Source of the DNA: JBBQXY01 sp038209195
GTDB lineage: Bacteria > Chloroflexota > Ktedonobacteria > Ktedonobacterales > Ktedonobacteraceae
Assembly (NCBI GenBank): GCA_038209195.1
Contig: JBBQXY010000008.1
Coordinates: 1-64,000 of the forward strand
DNA: 64,000 nt
Direction of reading: 5' to 3'
The position numbers and the translations under genes are program-made. Shown here piece after piece: positions 46,011 through 55,182 of the stretch. Below the pieces are notes generated by a model. It was given only the letters and a program-made list of their open reading frames with translations, did not search any database and was not told the origin of the DNA. Position 1 is the stretch's first letter, and each line of letters starts with the position of its first letter.

Positions 46011-46365
46011 AAAAATACTCATCGCCGATGACGATCCAGGGATTGGTGACATGTTGCAAATGATGCTCGAAGAGGCTGGCTACGACGTTGAAATTCAGGA
46101 AGATGGACACGCTGTCCAGCAGATGCAACGCCCCTTCCCTGACCTGCTGTTCCTGGATATCCGCCTCTCTGGCACGGATGGTCGCTCTATTTGTCGCTAT
46201 CTCAAAAGCCAGGAGACAACCCACACTCTTCCGATCATCCTCCTCTCTGCCGATAAAAGCATACGCAAGATAGCCAAAGAAGCCGGAGCCGACGGCTTTC
46301 TAGCAAAACCGTTCGAGATGGATGAGATGCTAGCCCTCGTCGCAACCTATCTAGGCAACGCATAA
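46003..46365 (+). CDS. Stand-alone response regulator (CheY-like receiver)
   Basis: A 120-residue receiver domain with no output domain. The acidic pocket is IADDDPG (residues 5-11), the phosphoacceptor Asp is in LLFLDIRLSGTDG near residue 50, and Lys is in GFLAKPFEMDEM near residue 103. The ATG at 46003 is preceded by AAGGAG and overlaps the kinase stop by 8 bp. It is probably the cognate partner of the CheB-CheR-kinase. Confidence 0.92.
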   Translation: MSKKILIADDDPGIGDMLQMMLEEAGYDVEIQEDGHAVQQMQRPFPDLLFLDIRLSGTDGRSICRYLKSQETTHTLPIILLSADKSIRKIAKEAGADGFLAKPFEMDEMLALVATYLGNA

Positions 46366-46435
46366 GAGCCACACTTTCACCCTCCCCATTACCCCTTTTC
46401 CCACCCTCAAAAAGAATATATCGATAACGGCGAAC

Positions 46436-46464
46436 TTGACAGAATATGCCAAGGCTTGTATAAT
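46436..46464 (+). promoter_or_regulatory. Consensus sigma-A promoter
   Basis: A perfect TTGACA (46436-46441) and a perfect TATAAT (46459-46464) with 17-bp spacing, 43 bp before the start codon. It is the only full-consensus promoter I found in the window. Confidence 0.88.
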
Positions 46465-46506
46465 AAATTAGAACAAAATTTCAAATTAGAAGAACAGGAG
46501 CGTCAA

Positions 46507-47316
46507 ATGAGTGACCATATGAACAGGCAGGAACGTGAGGAGCAGCGTCCCCGTACCTTCAATCCCAACGAACATGTCATGCAGTTGAAAAGTAGAGAAG
46601 GCTCAAAAGACTATCTGCCCGTCCAGTGGCGCCTCGTTTGGTTTCGCGAGATGTGTCCGCAAGGCACCATTGACACCGAAGAAGTCGTAGTTGATCTCGA
46701 CCGCGAAATGGAAGAGGAAGGCTTTGTCTGGAACGCCGAGAAGCGGCGCAGCGAGAAAGTCATCAAACGCGCAAAGGGCTATGCTCGTTTCCGCGCCATC
46801 GTGACCGACGGCAAAGGTGGACGAGCAACGGGTACGAAATCGGAATGTGCTGCCTCATTCCCGGATTACATCGAGAAAGCCGAGACTGGCGCTATAGGCC
46901 GTGCCCTCGCCGCCTTAGGCTATGGCACCCAGTTCGCCCCCGAATTTAACGAGGAGCATCGTATCGTCGATAGCCCTGTGGAGCGCACTGCCACTTCTGG
47001 CGAAAGCAATGCTGTCAATACCGCCAACGCTGCTAATACCATCAATAGCAACGGCAATGGACGCAAAGCCATCGTCACGGTGCGCCCCTTGGCCGCCAAT
47101 ACGAACGGCAACGGTCATCAAGCCACTTCAGCACCTACCGAAATTGCTCCCGACGCGCCCGTCACCGAACAGCAATTGATGAGTATCCACAAACTATGTG
47201 AACATCTCGGCAAGGCCGAACCAGAGCATGTCGAAACCATCAGCTTTGCCAGTGCGAAAGAACTTATTGCTCAACTCAGTCAGGAGTACCGGCAGAGCCG
47301 CAATAAAGCCTCCTAG
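46507..47316 (+). CDS. Rad52-like single-strand DNA annealing candidate
   Basis: A 269-residue protein. The first 150 residues resemble phage-type recombination mediators, with the recurring ending IEKAETGAIGRALAALGYGTQFAPEF (seen here at about residue 130) that I associate with Rad52/Sak-like annealing proteins. Residues 165-210 are a low-complexity Asn/Ala/Thr-rich linker. A C-terminal helical segment ends at 269. The ATG at 46507 has AGGAG upstream. An earlier in-frame start at 46456 lies inside the promoter -10 region. The function is inferred from a pattern, not from catalytic residues. Confidence 0.55.
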   Translation: MSDHMNRQEREEQRPRTFNPNEHVMQLKSREGSKDYLPVQWRLVWFREMCPQGTIDTEEVVVDLDREMEEEGFVWNAEKRRSEKVIKRAKGYARFRAIVTDGKGGRATGTKSECAASFPDYIEKAETGAIGRALAALGYGTQFAPEFNEEHRIVDSPVERTATSGESNAVNTANAANTINSNGNGRKAIVTVRPLAANTNGNGHQATSAPTEIAPDAPVTEQQLMSIHKLCEHLGKAEPEHVETISFASAKELIAQLSQEYRQSRNKAS

Positions 47317-47334
47317 AAAGCGACAGTACCTATC

Positions 47335-47547
47335 ATGACTTCAGCTCAGCTTGAACATGCCCACAAACGTATGCAACAGAAATGGTTTGATCTGGCGATG
47401 GCGGAGCAGCGGGGAGTCTCTGTAGCAGTCCTTGAACGCATGTATAATGCCTACATTCTAGCCGTGGAAGAGTACAATCGTTGCGCGACCGAATACCAGC
47501 GTACCACTGATCCCGTACCGGTCAAACAAAGAAAACTGGCTTCCTAA
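47335..47547 (+). CDS. Small helical protein downstream of the annealing candidate
   Basis: A 70-residue basic, all-helical protein (MTSAQLEHAHKRMQQKWFDL). It starts 18 bp after the previous stop. No family was recognised. It ends 10 bp before a hairpin terminator, so it and the upstream gene form a closed two-gene unit under the consensus promoter. Confidence 0.65.
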   Translation: MTSAQLEHAHKRMQQKWFDLAMAEQRGVSVAVLERMYNAYILAVEEYNRCATEYQRTTDPVPVKQRKLAS

Positions 47548-47557
47548 TCATACCCAA

Positions 47558-47603
47558 GGGGAGTATGGTGCAGACAAAGATTTTTGCCTGCACCATACTC
47601 CCC
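47558..47603 (+). terminator. Hairpin terminator of the two-gene unit
   Basis: 16-bp arms (47558-47573 and 47588-47603), GGGGAGTATGGTGCAG and its complement, with a loop containing a further CAAA/TTTTG pair. It begins 10 bp after the stop codon. Confidence 0.65.
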
Positions 47604-47725
47604 TCAGGGATTTCTCCTTTTCCTTCTCCTGTGATATACTCCAGATTAGACGCGAAACCTGCGTACTTACCGTTCCCGGTGTTACCTATCATGACGCGCT
47701 ATCTTCTCTGAGCGGAGGAACGACA

Positions 47726-48718
47726 ATGCCAAATTGCGCATTTTGTGGAGCCGAACTAGCCAACAATGCTCGCTTCTGTAGCAACTGTGGAAAGGTACCC
47801 AACGCAATAGCCGAGCAAACTCCCAAGATGAGAGTTTCTCCCATGCAGAGCGTTCCAACACCGCTCCACCAGCCAGCAACTCGTGCTGACGAAGCGCAGC
47901 AACGCCCACTTCTAGCCGATAATGTCTTGCCAGGAAAACCACTCGGTGGACAACCACCCATTGGCAACATGCCTCAAGCAGCAGCACCTTCTACTCTATC
48001 CACCCTGGCTCCTGCGCAGAGACCCCCATTTGGCGGAAACCAACCGTCTCCAACCAATGGCACACAAGCCCCCCCGCGCATGCAACCATCTGGCTCTAAT
48101 CCACCTCTATCCGGCTCACAACCCCCAAATCAAGGCCAAAGGCCAAATTGGCTAGGCAATATTCCCCCACGTTGGGCTATCATTGGCCTCGTTATCATTA
48201 TTGTCGTCGCCAGTGGTCTTGGCATTCTCACAGCCGTAGCTCATCTACACAGCACGCCAACCAACGCGAGCACACCGTCAACCCAGACAAATCCTGCTTG
48301 CCCCAACCAGCACAGTGCCACCTGTAAGCCCCAGAAAAACAGCAAAACACCGGTTGCCAGTGTCAGCGCGGTAAACCTGCTCTTCTCCGGAGCCGTAACT
48401 GGTCGCTTGACCTCTCCCCACATCACCAGTTGTGGCGCATCCGGTTCAAACTATGATCTCAATGTTCAAGGGAAAGTCGGTGGGACACAGTACAATCTCG
48501 TCTTCAGGATTACTGCTTACAAAGGGGCTGCTACATACAATACCGGACAGATCTTCAGTGCCCTCACCCAACAACCCACTTCCCTCACCGCCTCCTGGGG
48601 TAATACTGGCAATTCACCCGCTACCGCCACCATCAATAGCAAATCTGGCACACTGGCGATTACCGACACAGGCGCACTCAATTCTGTGCGCATTACAGGA
48701 AACTGGACATGCGCCTGA
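47726..48718 (+). CDS. Zinc-ribbon membrane protein with Pro/Gln-rich linker
   Basis: A 330-residue protein. Its N-terminal zinc ribbon has two cysteine pairs (NCAFCGAEL and FCSNCGKVP, residues 3-27). A long disordered Pro/Gln/Asn-rich segment spans about residues 30-145. One membrane helix follows (WAIIGLVIIIVVASGLGILTAV near residue 152), then an extracytoplasmic beta-rich domain with cysteines and Thr/Ser-rich patches. Such ribbon-helix-domain proteins are common in Chloroflexota, but the function is unknown. The start is supported by GGAACGACAATG-type spacing. Confidence 0.75.
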   Translation: MPNCAFCGAELANNARFCSNCGKVPNAIAEQTPKMRVSPMQSVPTPLHQPATRADEAQQRPLLADNVLPGKPLGGQPPIGNMPQAAAPSTLSTLAPAQRPPFGGNQPSPTNGTQAPPRMQPSGSNPPLSGSQPPNQGQRPNWLGNIPPRWAIIGLVIIIVVASGLGILTAVAHLHSTPTNASTPSTQTNPACPNQHSATCKPQKNSKTPVASVSAVNLLFSGAVTGRLTSPHITSCGASGSNYDLNVQGKVGGTQYNLVFRITAYKGAATYNTGQIFSALTQQPTSLTASWGNTGNSPATATINSKSGTLAITDTGALNSVRITGNWTCA

Positions 48719-48846
48719 TAAAGTTGACAATTCCTCCCTCTTCCTGATACCCTATTGATACCCAACGAATACAGTCGTTAGCATAGACAAAGGAGCAATC
48801 ACTACCATCACTTGCTCCCCCTGTTCCTCTTGTGAAGGAGACTCTT

Positions 48847-50028
48847 ATGGGCCAGCCTCTCAGCGGCATTCGTGTCCTGGACCTCACTCGTCTACTCCCC
48901 GGTGCCTACGCCTCGCAAATAATGGCGGACTTTGGCGCCGACGTCATCAAAGTTGAAGAACCGGGGACAGGCGACTATGGACGCTTTATGCCACCGCGTG
49001 GCCCAGGTGGCATGAGCCTCTTCTTCGTCGCGATCAACCGCAATAAGCGTAGTATCACCCTCAACCTCAAAAGCGAGCAGGGACGCGAGATTTTTCAGCG
49101 TATGGTTCGCCAGGCCGATGTGGTGCTGGAAAGCTTTCGTCCCGGTGTAATGGAACGTCTGGGCCTTGGCTATGAACAACTGAAGGAGCTTCAACCTGGC
49201 ATTATCTATTGCGCCATCAGTGGCTATGGGCAGGACGGCCCCTATCGTCTTCGCGCCGGTCATGACCTGAACTACGCTGGTTACGCTGGCCTCCTGCACT
49301 ATAATCGTGGTCCACACGGTGAGCCCGCTATGCCACCAACCCAACTGGGCGATCTGGCAGGAGGCAGTTACATGTCCATCATCGGCATTCTGACGGCCCT
49401 GGTTGGACGTGCCCAAACTGGCGTTGGGCGCAAAATCGATGTCTCCATGACCGAAGGCATAATGTCACTTCTGCCGCTCGCCACCGCTTCCTACCTGAAT
49501 ACCAGCAAAGCTCCACGACCCGGTCACTCCACCCTCGATGGCGGTCTGCCCTGCTACAATATTTATGAAACCAAAGATGGCAAGCATGTCACCCTGGCGG
49601 CCCTGGAGCCAAAGTTCTGGCACACTTTTTGTACACACGTAGGGCACCTTGAACTGTTGCCTTTCCATTTTCCCGTTGGCCCAGGCGAGCGAGAACAAGC
49701 CATGGATATGCTGCGCGCCATTTTTAAGACCAAAACACGCGACGAGTGGGTCGCCGAACTGGGCGAAACCGACGCCTGTGTTGGCCCCGTCTACAGTATC
49801 GACGAGGCCTTGAACGACCCACATGCCCAGTCCCGTGGCATCAGTATCAACAGTGGAGTCGAAGCGGAGCCGTTTCAAACGATGCCCAGCTTCCCCCGTA
49901 TCTCTGATAACGTGCTTGAGCAACGCTATGCCCCGCCCACCATCGGCGAGCATACCACTGAACTTTTGCACGAGGCTGGCTATAGTGATGCTGAGATTGC
50001 ACAATTCACCGCAGGAGGAGCCCTATGA
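48847..50028 (+). CDS. CaiB/BaiF-family CoA-transferase or racemase (family III)
   Basis: A 393-residue family III CoA-transferase, or alpha-methylacyl-CoA racemase-type enzyme. PLSGIRVLDLTRLLPGAYASQ and GADVIKVEEPGTGDYGR are signature blocks in the first 50 residues. The catalytic Asp is in LGDLAGGSYMS near residue 165. The ATG at 48847 follows GGAG. A GTG at 48832 would add five residues. The stop overlaps the M20 peptidase start (ATGA), so it heads a three-gene operon. The substrate could be a carnitine-like or branched acyl-CoA. Confidence 0.9.
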   Translation: MGQPLSGIRVLDLTRLLPGAYASQIMADFGADVIKVEEPGTGDYGRFMPPRGPGGMSLFFVAINRNKRSITLNLKSEQGREIFQRMVRQADVVLESFRPGVMERLGLGYEQLKELQPGIIYCAISGYGQDGPYRLRAGHDLNYAGYAGLLHYNRGPHGEPAMPPTQLGDLAGGSYMSIIGILTALVGRAQTGVGRKIDVSMTEGIMSLLPLATASYLNTSKAPRPGHSTLDGGLPCYNIYETKDGKHVTLAALEPKFWHTFCTHVGHLELLPFHFPVGPGEREQAMDMLRAIFKTKTRDEWVAELGETDACVGPVYSIDEALNDPHAQSRGISINSGVEAEPFQTMPSFPRISDNVLEQRYAPPTIGEHTTELLHEAGYSDAEIAQFTAGGAL

Positions 50029-51191
50029 ATGCACAACAAACGCTTGCACAAGCTGAACAGTTAATGGAGCAATACCTGGCTGACTTGCAAGCCATCGTCA
50101 ATATCGACTCCGGCACCTACACCAAATCTGGCATCGACCGCGTCGGCGCCTATCTACAGGATCGCTTCCAGGACTTTGGTTTCTCTACAAACTTTGATCA
50201 GCAAGAAAAATTTGGTAATCACCTCGTCGCGACCCATAGCGGTACCGCGCCCAGGGGTTCCCACATCCTGCTCATCGGCCATATTGATACCGTCTTTCCC
50301 GTCGGTGAGGTGCAAAAACGCCCGTTCGCCATCAGCCAGCAAAACGGTGGACGCATCGCCACAGGCCCCGGCGTACTAGACATGAAATCGGGCGTACTGA
50401 TCGGCATGTACGCTCTGCATGTGCTCATCGCTTCTCAACAGGCACACTACCAGCGCGTCACCTTCGTTTGCAACAGCGACGAGGAGATTGGTTCGCCCAG
50501 CAGCAAGCCCTTAATTCAAGATCTGGCCCAAAAGGCCGATGCCGTAATCGTGCTCGAACCAGGACGTGCCAAAAGCACTGTCGTTTCCTCGCGGCGCGGC
50601 TCCGGTCAGTATCGCGTCGAAGTCCATGGCATCTCCGCCCATGCTGGCGTCGAACCGCAGCGCGGACGTAACGCCATCCTTGAGCTATCCTACCAGGTGC
50701 AAAAAATGCAAGCCCTCAATGGCACCGTTCCCGGTACAACGCTCAGTGTCGGCATCATTCATGGCGGCGAACGCACCAACGTCGTTCCCGACTACGCTTA
50801 CTTTGACATGGATGTACGTGCCAGCGACAAAGCCGGTATCAAAGCCATCGAAGCCGCCATGCACAAAATTACCAGAGAGCATGCCTTGCCGGATACAAAA
50901 ATCACCCTCACGGGCAGCATGTTGTCGATGCCTTTTGAACGCAACAAGCGCAACGCGCACCTCGTCCAGTTAGTCAAAGAGGCTGGCAATGAGCTTGGCT
51001 TGAAGATCGAGGATGTCGGCAGTGGTGGTGCCTCCGACGCCAATAATACTTCTGCCGTTGGCACACCCACCATTGACGGCCTGGGTGCTGGCGGTGGCCT
51101 CGCCCACAATCCCGGCGAGTTTATTGAACTCGACTATCTCCCCACCCGTATCGCCTTATTGTCCGGCCTGATACAACACATGAGCAAGTGA
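50025..51191 (+). CDS. M20-family metallopeptidase (carboxypeptidase G2-like)
   Basis: A 388-residue zinc amidohydrolase of the M20 family. The metal ligands can be followed in LLIGHIDTVFP (near residue 85), GPGVLDMKSG (near residue 118), NSDEEIGS with the catalytic Glu (near residue 150), LEPGR and the C-terminal AHNPGEF. The dimerisation domain lies between about residues 190 and 300. It overlaps the CoA-transferase by four bases. It probably hydrolyses an N-acyl amino acid or glutamyl conjugate. Confidence 0.93.
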   Translation: MNAQQTLAQAEQLMEQYLADLQAIVNIDSGTYTKSGIDRVGAYLQDRFQDFGFSTNFDQQEKFGNHLVATHSGTAPRGSHILLIGHIDTVFPVGEVQKRPFAISQQNGGRIATGPGVLDMKSGVLIGMYALHVLIASQQAHYQRVTFVCNSDEEIGSPSSKPLIQDLAQKADAVIVLEPGRAKSTVVSSRRGSGQYRVEVHGISAHAGVEPQRGRNAILELSYQVQKMQALNGTVPGTTLSVGIIHGGERTNVVPDYAYFDMDVRASDKAGIKAIEAAMHKITREHALPDTKITLTGSMLSMPFERNKRNAHLVQLVKEAGNELGLKIEDVGSGGASDANNTSAVGTPTIDGLGAGGGLAHNPGEFIELDYLPTRIALLSGLIQHMSK

Positions 51192-51200
51192 TGGAACTCA

Positions 51201-52406
51201 ATGACAAAAGTTGGCAAACACTCTATCCATGACCTACCCATTAACGATATCACCAACCTGGGCGCGTTCGCGCAGCAGGTGCAGTTGGAGGCACAGGCGC
51301 GTGGTGAAACACTTCCTCCACCTGTGCGCCTCCATATCGGTGAGCCGAGCTTTCGCACACCCGCGCACATTCGACTGGCTGCCAGCCAATCCATCGCCGA
51401 AGAGCCACTTCCCTATGGTCCTCCGCCGGGCTGGCTCTGGTTGCGGGAATTGATCGCGGAGAAAATCGCGCGCGTCAACGGCTATACCATCAAACCGCAC
51501 CAGACCGCCGTAGCGATTGGTGGCACCGGGGCCATTCTGGCTACGCTAATCGCCACCGTCGGCCTCGGCGATGAAGTCCTCATTTCTGACCCCTGCTGGC
51601 CTCAATATCGTATGCAGATTGCCTGTTGTGGCGCGACCGCTGTCCACTACCCACTCGACCCTCTCAACGAATGGCTGCCCGATGTTGCCCAATTAGAGCG
51701 GCTTGTCACTCCACGCACCCGTTTGCTGATCATCAATAGTCCCGGCAACCCTACGGGAGCTGTCTTCCCCGCTCAGTTGGTCGCTGACCTGCTGGACTTT
51801 GCGCGTCGCCACGACCTCTACCTGCTTTCCGACGAATGCTACGACGAACTTGTCTTTGAAGGTCAACACGTCAGTCCCGCTTCACTGCTCACTCCCGCTG
51901 AATTCGAGAGCGGACGGGTTATCTGCATCTATACCTTTTCCAAAACCTATGCCATGACCGGCTGGCGTATTGGCTACCTCACCACTGGCACTCCGCTGTT
52001 GAAAACCATCATTGCTGTGCTCGATGCTAGCAGCTCAAATGTCAGCATCATCGCGCAGCGAGCGGCTCAGGCAGCGTTGACAGGCCGACAAGACTGCGTC
52101 CTTGAGATGAAGGATATCTATCGTCGCCGCCGTGACGTGACGGTACACCTCCTGAAAGAAATGGGTCGCTACGTCTATACGCCGCACGGTGCCTTTTACG
52201 CCCTCGTCGATGTCACCAGTCCTCACGGGATAGCACGCCGAGGTCGTCAATTTGCCTTCGACCTGTTGCGCACTCGCAATGTCACAGTAGCTCCTGGCAG
52301 TGCCTTCGGCTCAGTTTCCGACCACTATGTACGCGTCTCGCTCGCGGTCTCCGATGAAGAGATTGAGCGCGGTCTCAGGGAGATTTGTGCCTTCGCGGAT
52401 CAATGA
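51201..52406 (+). CDS. PLP-dependent aminotransferase, class I/II
   Basis: A 401-residue fold-type I aminotransferase. The schiff-base lysine is in YTFSKTYAMTGWRIGYL near residue 240. The glycine-rich phosphate site lies in VAIGGTGAIL near residue 105, and NSPGNPTGA and SDECYDELVF are intact. It begins 9 bp after the peptidase stop. With the peptidase and CoA-transferase it suggests a degradative route for an acylated amino acid or peptide. The amino-donor specificity is unknown. Confidence 0.93.
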   Translation: MTKVGKHSIHDLPINDITNLGAFAQQVQLEAQARGETLPPPVRLHIGEPSFRTPAHIRLAASQSIAEEPLPYGPPPGWLWLRELIAEKIARVNGYTIKPHQTAVAIGGTGAILATLIATVGLGDEVLISDPCWPQYRMQIACCGATAVHYPLDPLNEWLPDVAQLERLVTPRTRLLIINSPGNPTGAVFPAQLVADLLDFARRHDLYLLSDECYDELVFEGQHVSPASLLTPAEFESGRVICIYTFSKTYAMTGWRIGYLTTGTPLLKTIIAVLDASSSNVSIIAQRAAQAALTGRQDCVLEMKDIYRRRRDVTVHLLKEMGRYVYTPHGAFYALVDVTSPHGIARRGRQFAFDLLRTRNVTVAPGSAFGSVSDHYVRVSLAVSDEEIERGLREICAFADQ

Positions 52407-52416
52407 GGAGGAATTC

Positions 52417-53265
52417 TTACTTATAAGCCACGACGCCATAGGCTTCTGGTCGTCGTACCACGCGTGCAAATCCAGCTTCTTGCAGCCGTTTGAGCACGCC
52501 CCGCGTTACCGTACCACTTGACTTACTATTGAGGTCGCCGATGTAGTGGAAAAGACGTCCTCCGCGCTTGAGCACACGGTACAATTGTTGATAAAACACC
52601 CCCCCGTACAATTCACCGGCCAGGCTAAAGACAGGTGGGTCATGCACGATACAGCTAAAACTCTCATCCGCGAAAGTCGGCACAACCTCAAATGCGTCAC
52701 CCATTACCTGCTGAATCTTGGGATTATCAAAAAGGCCTTGTGACCACGGGTTGAGCCGCGCAATCTGTTGCGCCCCCGCGTCAAGCTCAATGGTAATGAC
52801 CTGCTCAGCCGTTTTAGCCGCCTCTATCGCCGTATAACCCAGACCTGTCGCGGTATCCAGTACCCGACCTGTGATGGGGGCGAGAGTTGCCATCTTCTTG
52901 CGCGTATCCTCCATCGGGTCGGTATCGACGATGCGATGCATGGTAAAGCCCGCGATCAACATACTGGGCGTGCCTCTGGTGGGTAATAGACTACAGACGC
53001 GATTGGTGTCTTCCGAGAACACCTGTATCGACTTGATGGCGCCATCCGCCACCACAAAGCAATTGGACGATGCTTTTTTTATCTTCTCAACCTGCTGCCA
53101 ATTGATCTGTTCCCCGCTCGGAAAAAGCACACCATTGGCATCTACCTGCACTTTTACCGTGGAAAGCCCCAGATCAGGGGAAATCTCAACGCTCTGGAGC
53201 CCTTTTTTGCGAGCCGCCAGCAACGGCTCTGCCTGCACAAAGGATAAAATGATGGGATACCTCAT
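52417..53265 (-). CDS. SAM-dependent methyltransferase (class I)
   Basis: A 282-residue protein with an N-terminal domain of about 100 residues of unclear fold, then a class I methyltransferase. Motif I is RVLDTATGLGYTAIEAA near residue 137. It is followed by ITIELDAGAQ, the acidic-DPP motif CIVHDPPVFSLAG near residue 210 and a late motif VLKRGGRLFHYIGD. The architecture resembles archaeal-type methyltransferases acting on RNA or small molecules. Its stop is 10 bp from the aminotransferase stop (convergent), and the MBL gene ends 18 bp upstream on the same strand. Confidence 0.82.
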   Translation of the reverse strand: MRYPIILSFVQAEPLLAARKKGLQSVEISPDLGLSTVKVQVDANGVLFPSGEQINWQQVEKIKKASSNCFVVADGAIKSIQVFSEDTNRVCSLLPTRGTPSMLIAGFTMHRIVDTDPMEDTRKKMATLAPITGRVLDTATGLGYTAIEAAKTAEQVITIELDAGAQQIARLNPWSQGLFDNPKIQQVMGDAFEVVPTFADESFSCIVHDPPVFSLAGELYGGVFYQQLYRVLKRGGRLFHYIGDLNSKSSGTVTRGVLKRLQEAGFARVVRRPEAYGVVAYK

Positions 53266-53283
53266 AAAAATTGCTCCATCATC

Positions 53284-54333
53284 CTATACCGCCGCGTAGA
53301 GGATTAGGCCATCGGGGTTCTGCTGCTGCTCGACCTGTCCACCCAGGCGCATATATTCGAGATGTGAAAGCGTCTCGGCGACCGCCATACGCTTGGCCTC
53401 GTTGCTCTTTAGACGTTGTCCAAACAATTGCACGGCCAGTTGATAGGCGTGTTGCGGTCGGCTATCCAGCAAAGTCAGAATCTCCTCTTCACGCTGCCCA
53501 TGATGCTCGATGATCTCGGCGACGCGCCCAGCCAGGTCGTGAAATGGCTCACCATGCCCCGGCAGCACAATGCTCGCTGGCAACGCTGCAACTTTGCGCA
53601 GCGAGTCCAGATAATCGCCCAGCGGATTTTCACGGTCATATTCCGAATAGAGGCCAATATTTGGCGTAATACGCGGCAACACATGATCGGCGGCTAGAAA
53701 GACACCATCGCGCTCACGGAAGAGGCAGATATGCCCATCGGAGTGTCCCGGCGTCCAGATCACGCGGTACTGCTCGCCCACTAGATCGATAGTTTCCCCA
53801 TCCTCAACCAGCGTAATCGCCTCGTGCGGCGGCACACTAATAATATCTTTGAACTGGTTAGGGCTGGCCTGTGAGAACCACGGCTCCGTGCCAGGCATGC
53901 CATGCCGCCGGAAAAATTCAGAGACCGTCGTGAAACGCTTCGCATCGAAATTCTTCCACATGAAGTCCATGCCGTCCGCGTCTATCGGGTGCATGTAGAC
54001 CGTTGCCGCGCTGCGTTGGTGCAGTTCACCGGAAAGGCCGACATGGTCAGGGTGATCGTGCGATAAAACAATGGTGCGCAATGTATCAATCTGCACGCCC
54101 GCCCGTTGCAACCCCTCCGCGAAAGCCACACGGGCTTCCGGCATGCCCATACCCGCGTCCACTATCGCCCACCCATCGTTGCCAAGCAGGACGTACAAAT
54201 TTACAGTTCTCAAGGGAAAGGGAATCGGTAAAGTAATTTTCCAGATACCAGCGGCGACCTCGCGCGCTTGTGGCAGCGGTTCCTGCTGCCAATTCTTCTG
54301 CGCGGGTCTCTGCTCTGGTGAAGGTTCTTGCAT
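53284..54333 (-). CDS. MBL-fold metallo-hydrolase
   Basis: A 349-residue metallo-beta-lactamase-fold hydrolase. The zinc motif is SHDHPDHVG near residue 100, with downstream ligands in WTPGHSDGHICLF and LPGHGEPFHDL. A C-terminal winged-helix-like extension follows. Candidate starts are ATG 54333, with AAAGGAT 10 bp upstream, and ATG 54354, without. The family covers lactonase-, thioesterase- and glyoxalase-II-like enzymes. The promoter at the end of repeat copy B and a tandem repeat lie just upstream. Confidence 0.88.
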   Translation of the reverse strand: MQEPSPEQRPAQKNWQQEPLPQAREVAAGIWKITLPIPFPLRTVNLYVLLGNDGWAIVDAGMGMPEARVAFAEGLQRAGVQIDTLRTIVLSHDHPDHVGLSGELHQRSAATVYMHPIDADGMDFMWKNFDAKRFTTVSEFFRRHGMPGTEPWFSQASPNQFKDIISVPPHEAITLVEDGETIDLVGEQYRVIWTPGHSDGHICLFRERDGVFLAADHVLPRITPNIGLYSEYDRENPLGDYLDSLRKVAALPASIVLPGHGEPFHDLAGRVAEIIEHHGQREEEILTLLDSRPQHAYQLAVQLFGQRLKSNEAKRMAVAETLSHLEYMRLGGQVEQQQNPDGLILYAAV

Positions 54334-54393
54334 GAAGGGACTATCCTTTGTCATCGTGTAAGAGCTTAGCCCAAAACCGACCTGATGTCTCAA

Positions 54394-54484
54394 CCCCGTG
54401 ATGCCCCGCTCGCGTGATGCCCCACCCCGTGATGCCCCGCTCGCGTGATGCCCCACCCCCTGATGCCCACAAGGGGCATCACTA
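54394..54484. repeat. 32-bp tandem repeat upstream of the MBL gene
   Basis: A GATGCCCC-based unit (CGTGATGCCCCGCTCGCGTGATGCCCCACCCC-type, 32 bp) occurs twice and then partially, ending in GGGGCATCAC, which pairs with the first units. It lies between the repeat-end promoter and the MBL start. Confidence 0.75.
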
Positions 54485-54560
54485 CATTTTGAAAGCGGCG
54501 GGCATTCAGGTTTCCGGATAAGCTCTAAGTGGAATACAATTTGTAATGCTCTATTCTTTA

Positions 54561-54590
54561 ATTGTATGGTCTAGGCCAAGTGAGTGTCAA
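54561..54590 (-). promoter_or_regulatory. Promoter at the inner end of repeat copy B
   Basis: On the minus strand TTGACA (54590-54585) and TACAAT (54566-54561) with an 18-bp spacer, pointing toward the MBL-fold gene. The hexamers and spacer length equal those at the end of copy A. Confidence 0.62.
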
Positions 54591-55147
54591 ATGGCTTGGG
54601 GGATAGATACAGGGTTTCTCAAACGTCTTGTAGTCTCGTGAGGTAGCGTTTTCCTGTTTGAGAGGTTGTGATGGATGGGACATTTGTGACTCCCAATGCT
54701 CAATGGTATGACGTCCGAAAGGAAAATGCTTGGGATTTGGTGATGGATGGGACATTTGTGACTCCAGTTCTCAGTAGTCTTGTATCCGATAGGATAATGC
54801 TTGGGAATTTGTGATGGATGGGATAATTGGGACATTTGTGACTTGGGACATTTGCGACCCATATGTGTCAAGTTAAGGACAGAGGAGATGGCAACGAAGC
54901 GGCCTTGGGAGCGGGTGTATTTGCAGGAGATGGGAAAACACTGCCAGACCCCACCCACGGGCGACCACAAGGGTCCCCATTACCTGTCCCCCGGACAGGG
55001 TGCACGCTCCACACCACTCCCGCCCCTACGAGATACGAGATACGAGCGCAGCCAGACCCCACCCACGGGCGACCACAAGGGTCCCCACCCTGCTCCACAC
55101 CACTCCCGCCCACAAGGGTCCCCACCCTGCTCCACACCACTCCCGCC

Positions 55148-55182
55148 CCTACGAGATACGAGATACGAGATACGAGATACGA
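55148..55182 (+). repeat. 7-bp microsatellite (ACGAGAT)n
   Basis: Four to five ACGAGAT units in a row, with a shorter run of the same unit near 55028. Such tracts can vary in length by slippage. Confidence 0.8.

Noticed and set aside
54394..54484. CRISPR array
   Set aside because: Only two full 32-bp units in direct contact, no spacers and no cas genes; it is a simple tandem repeat.
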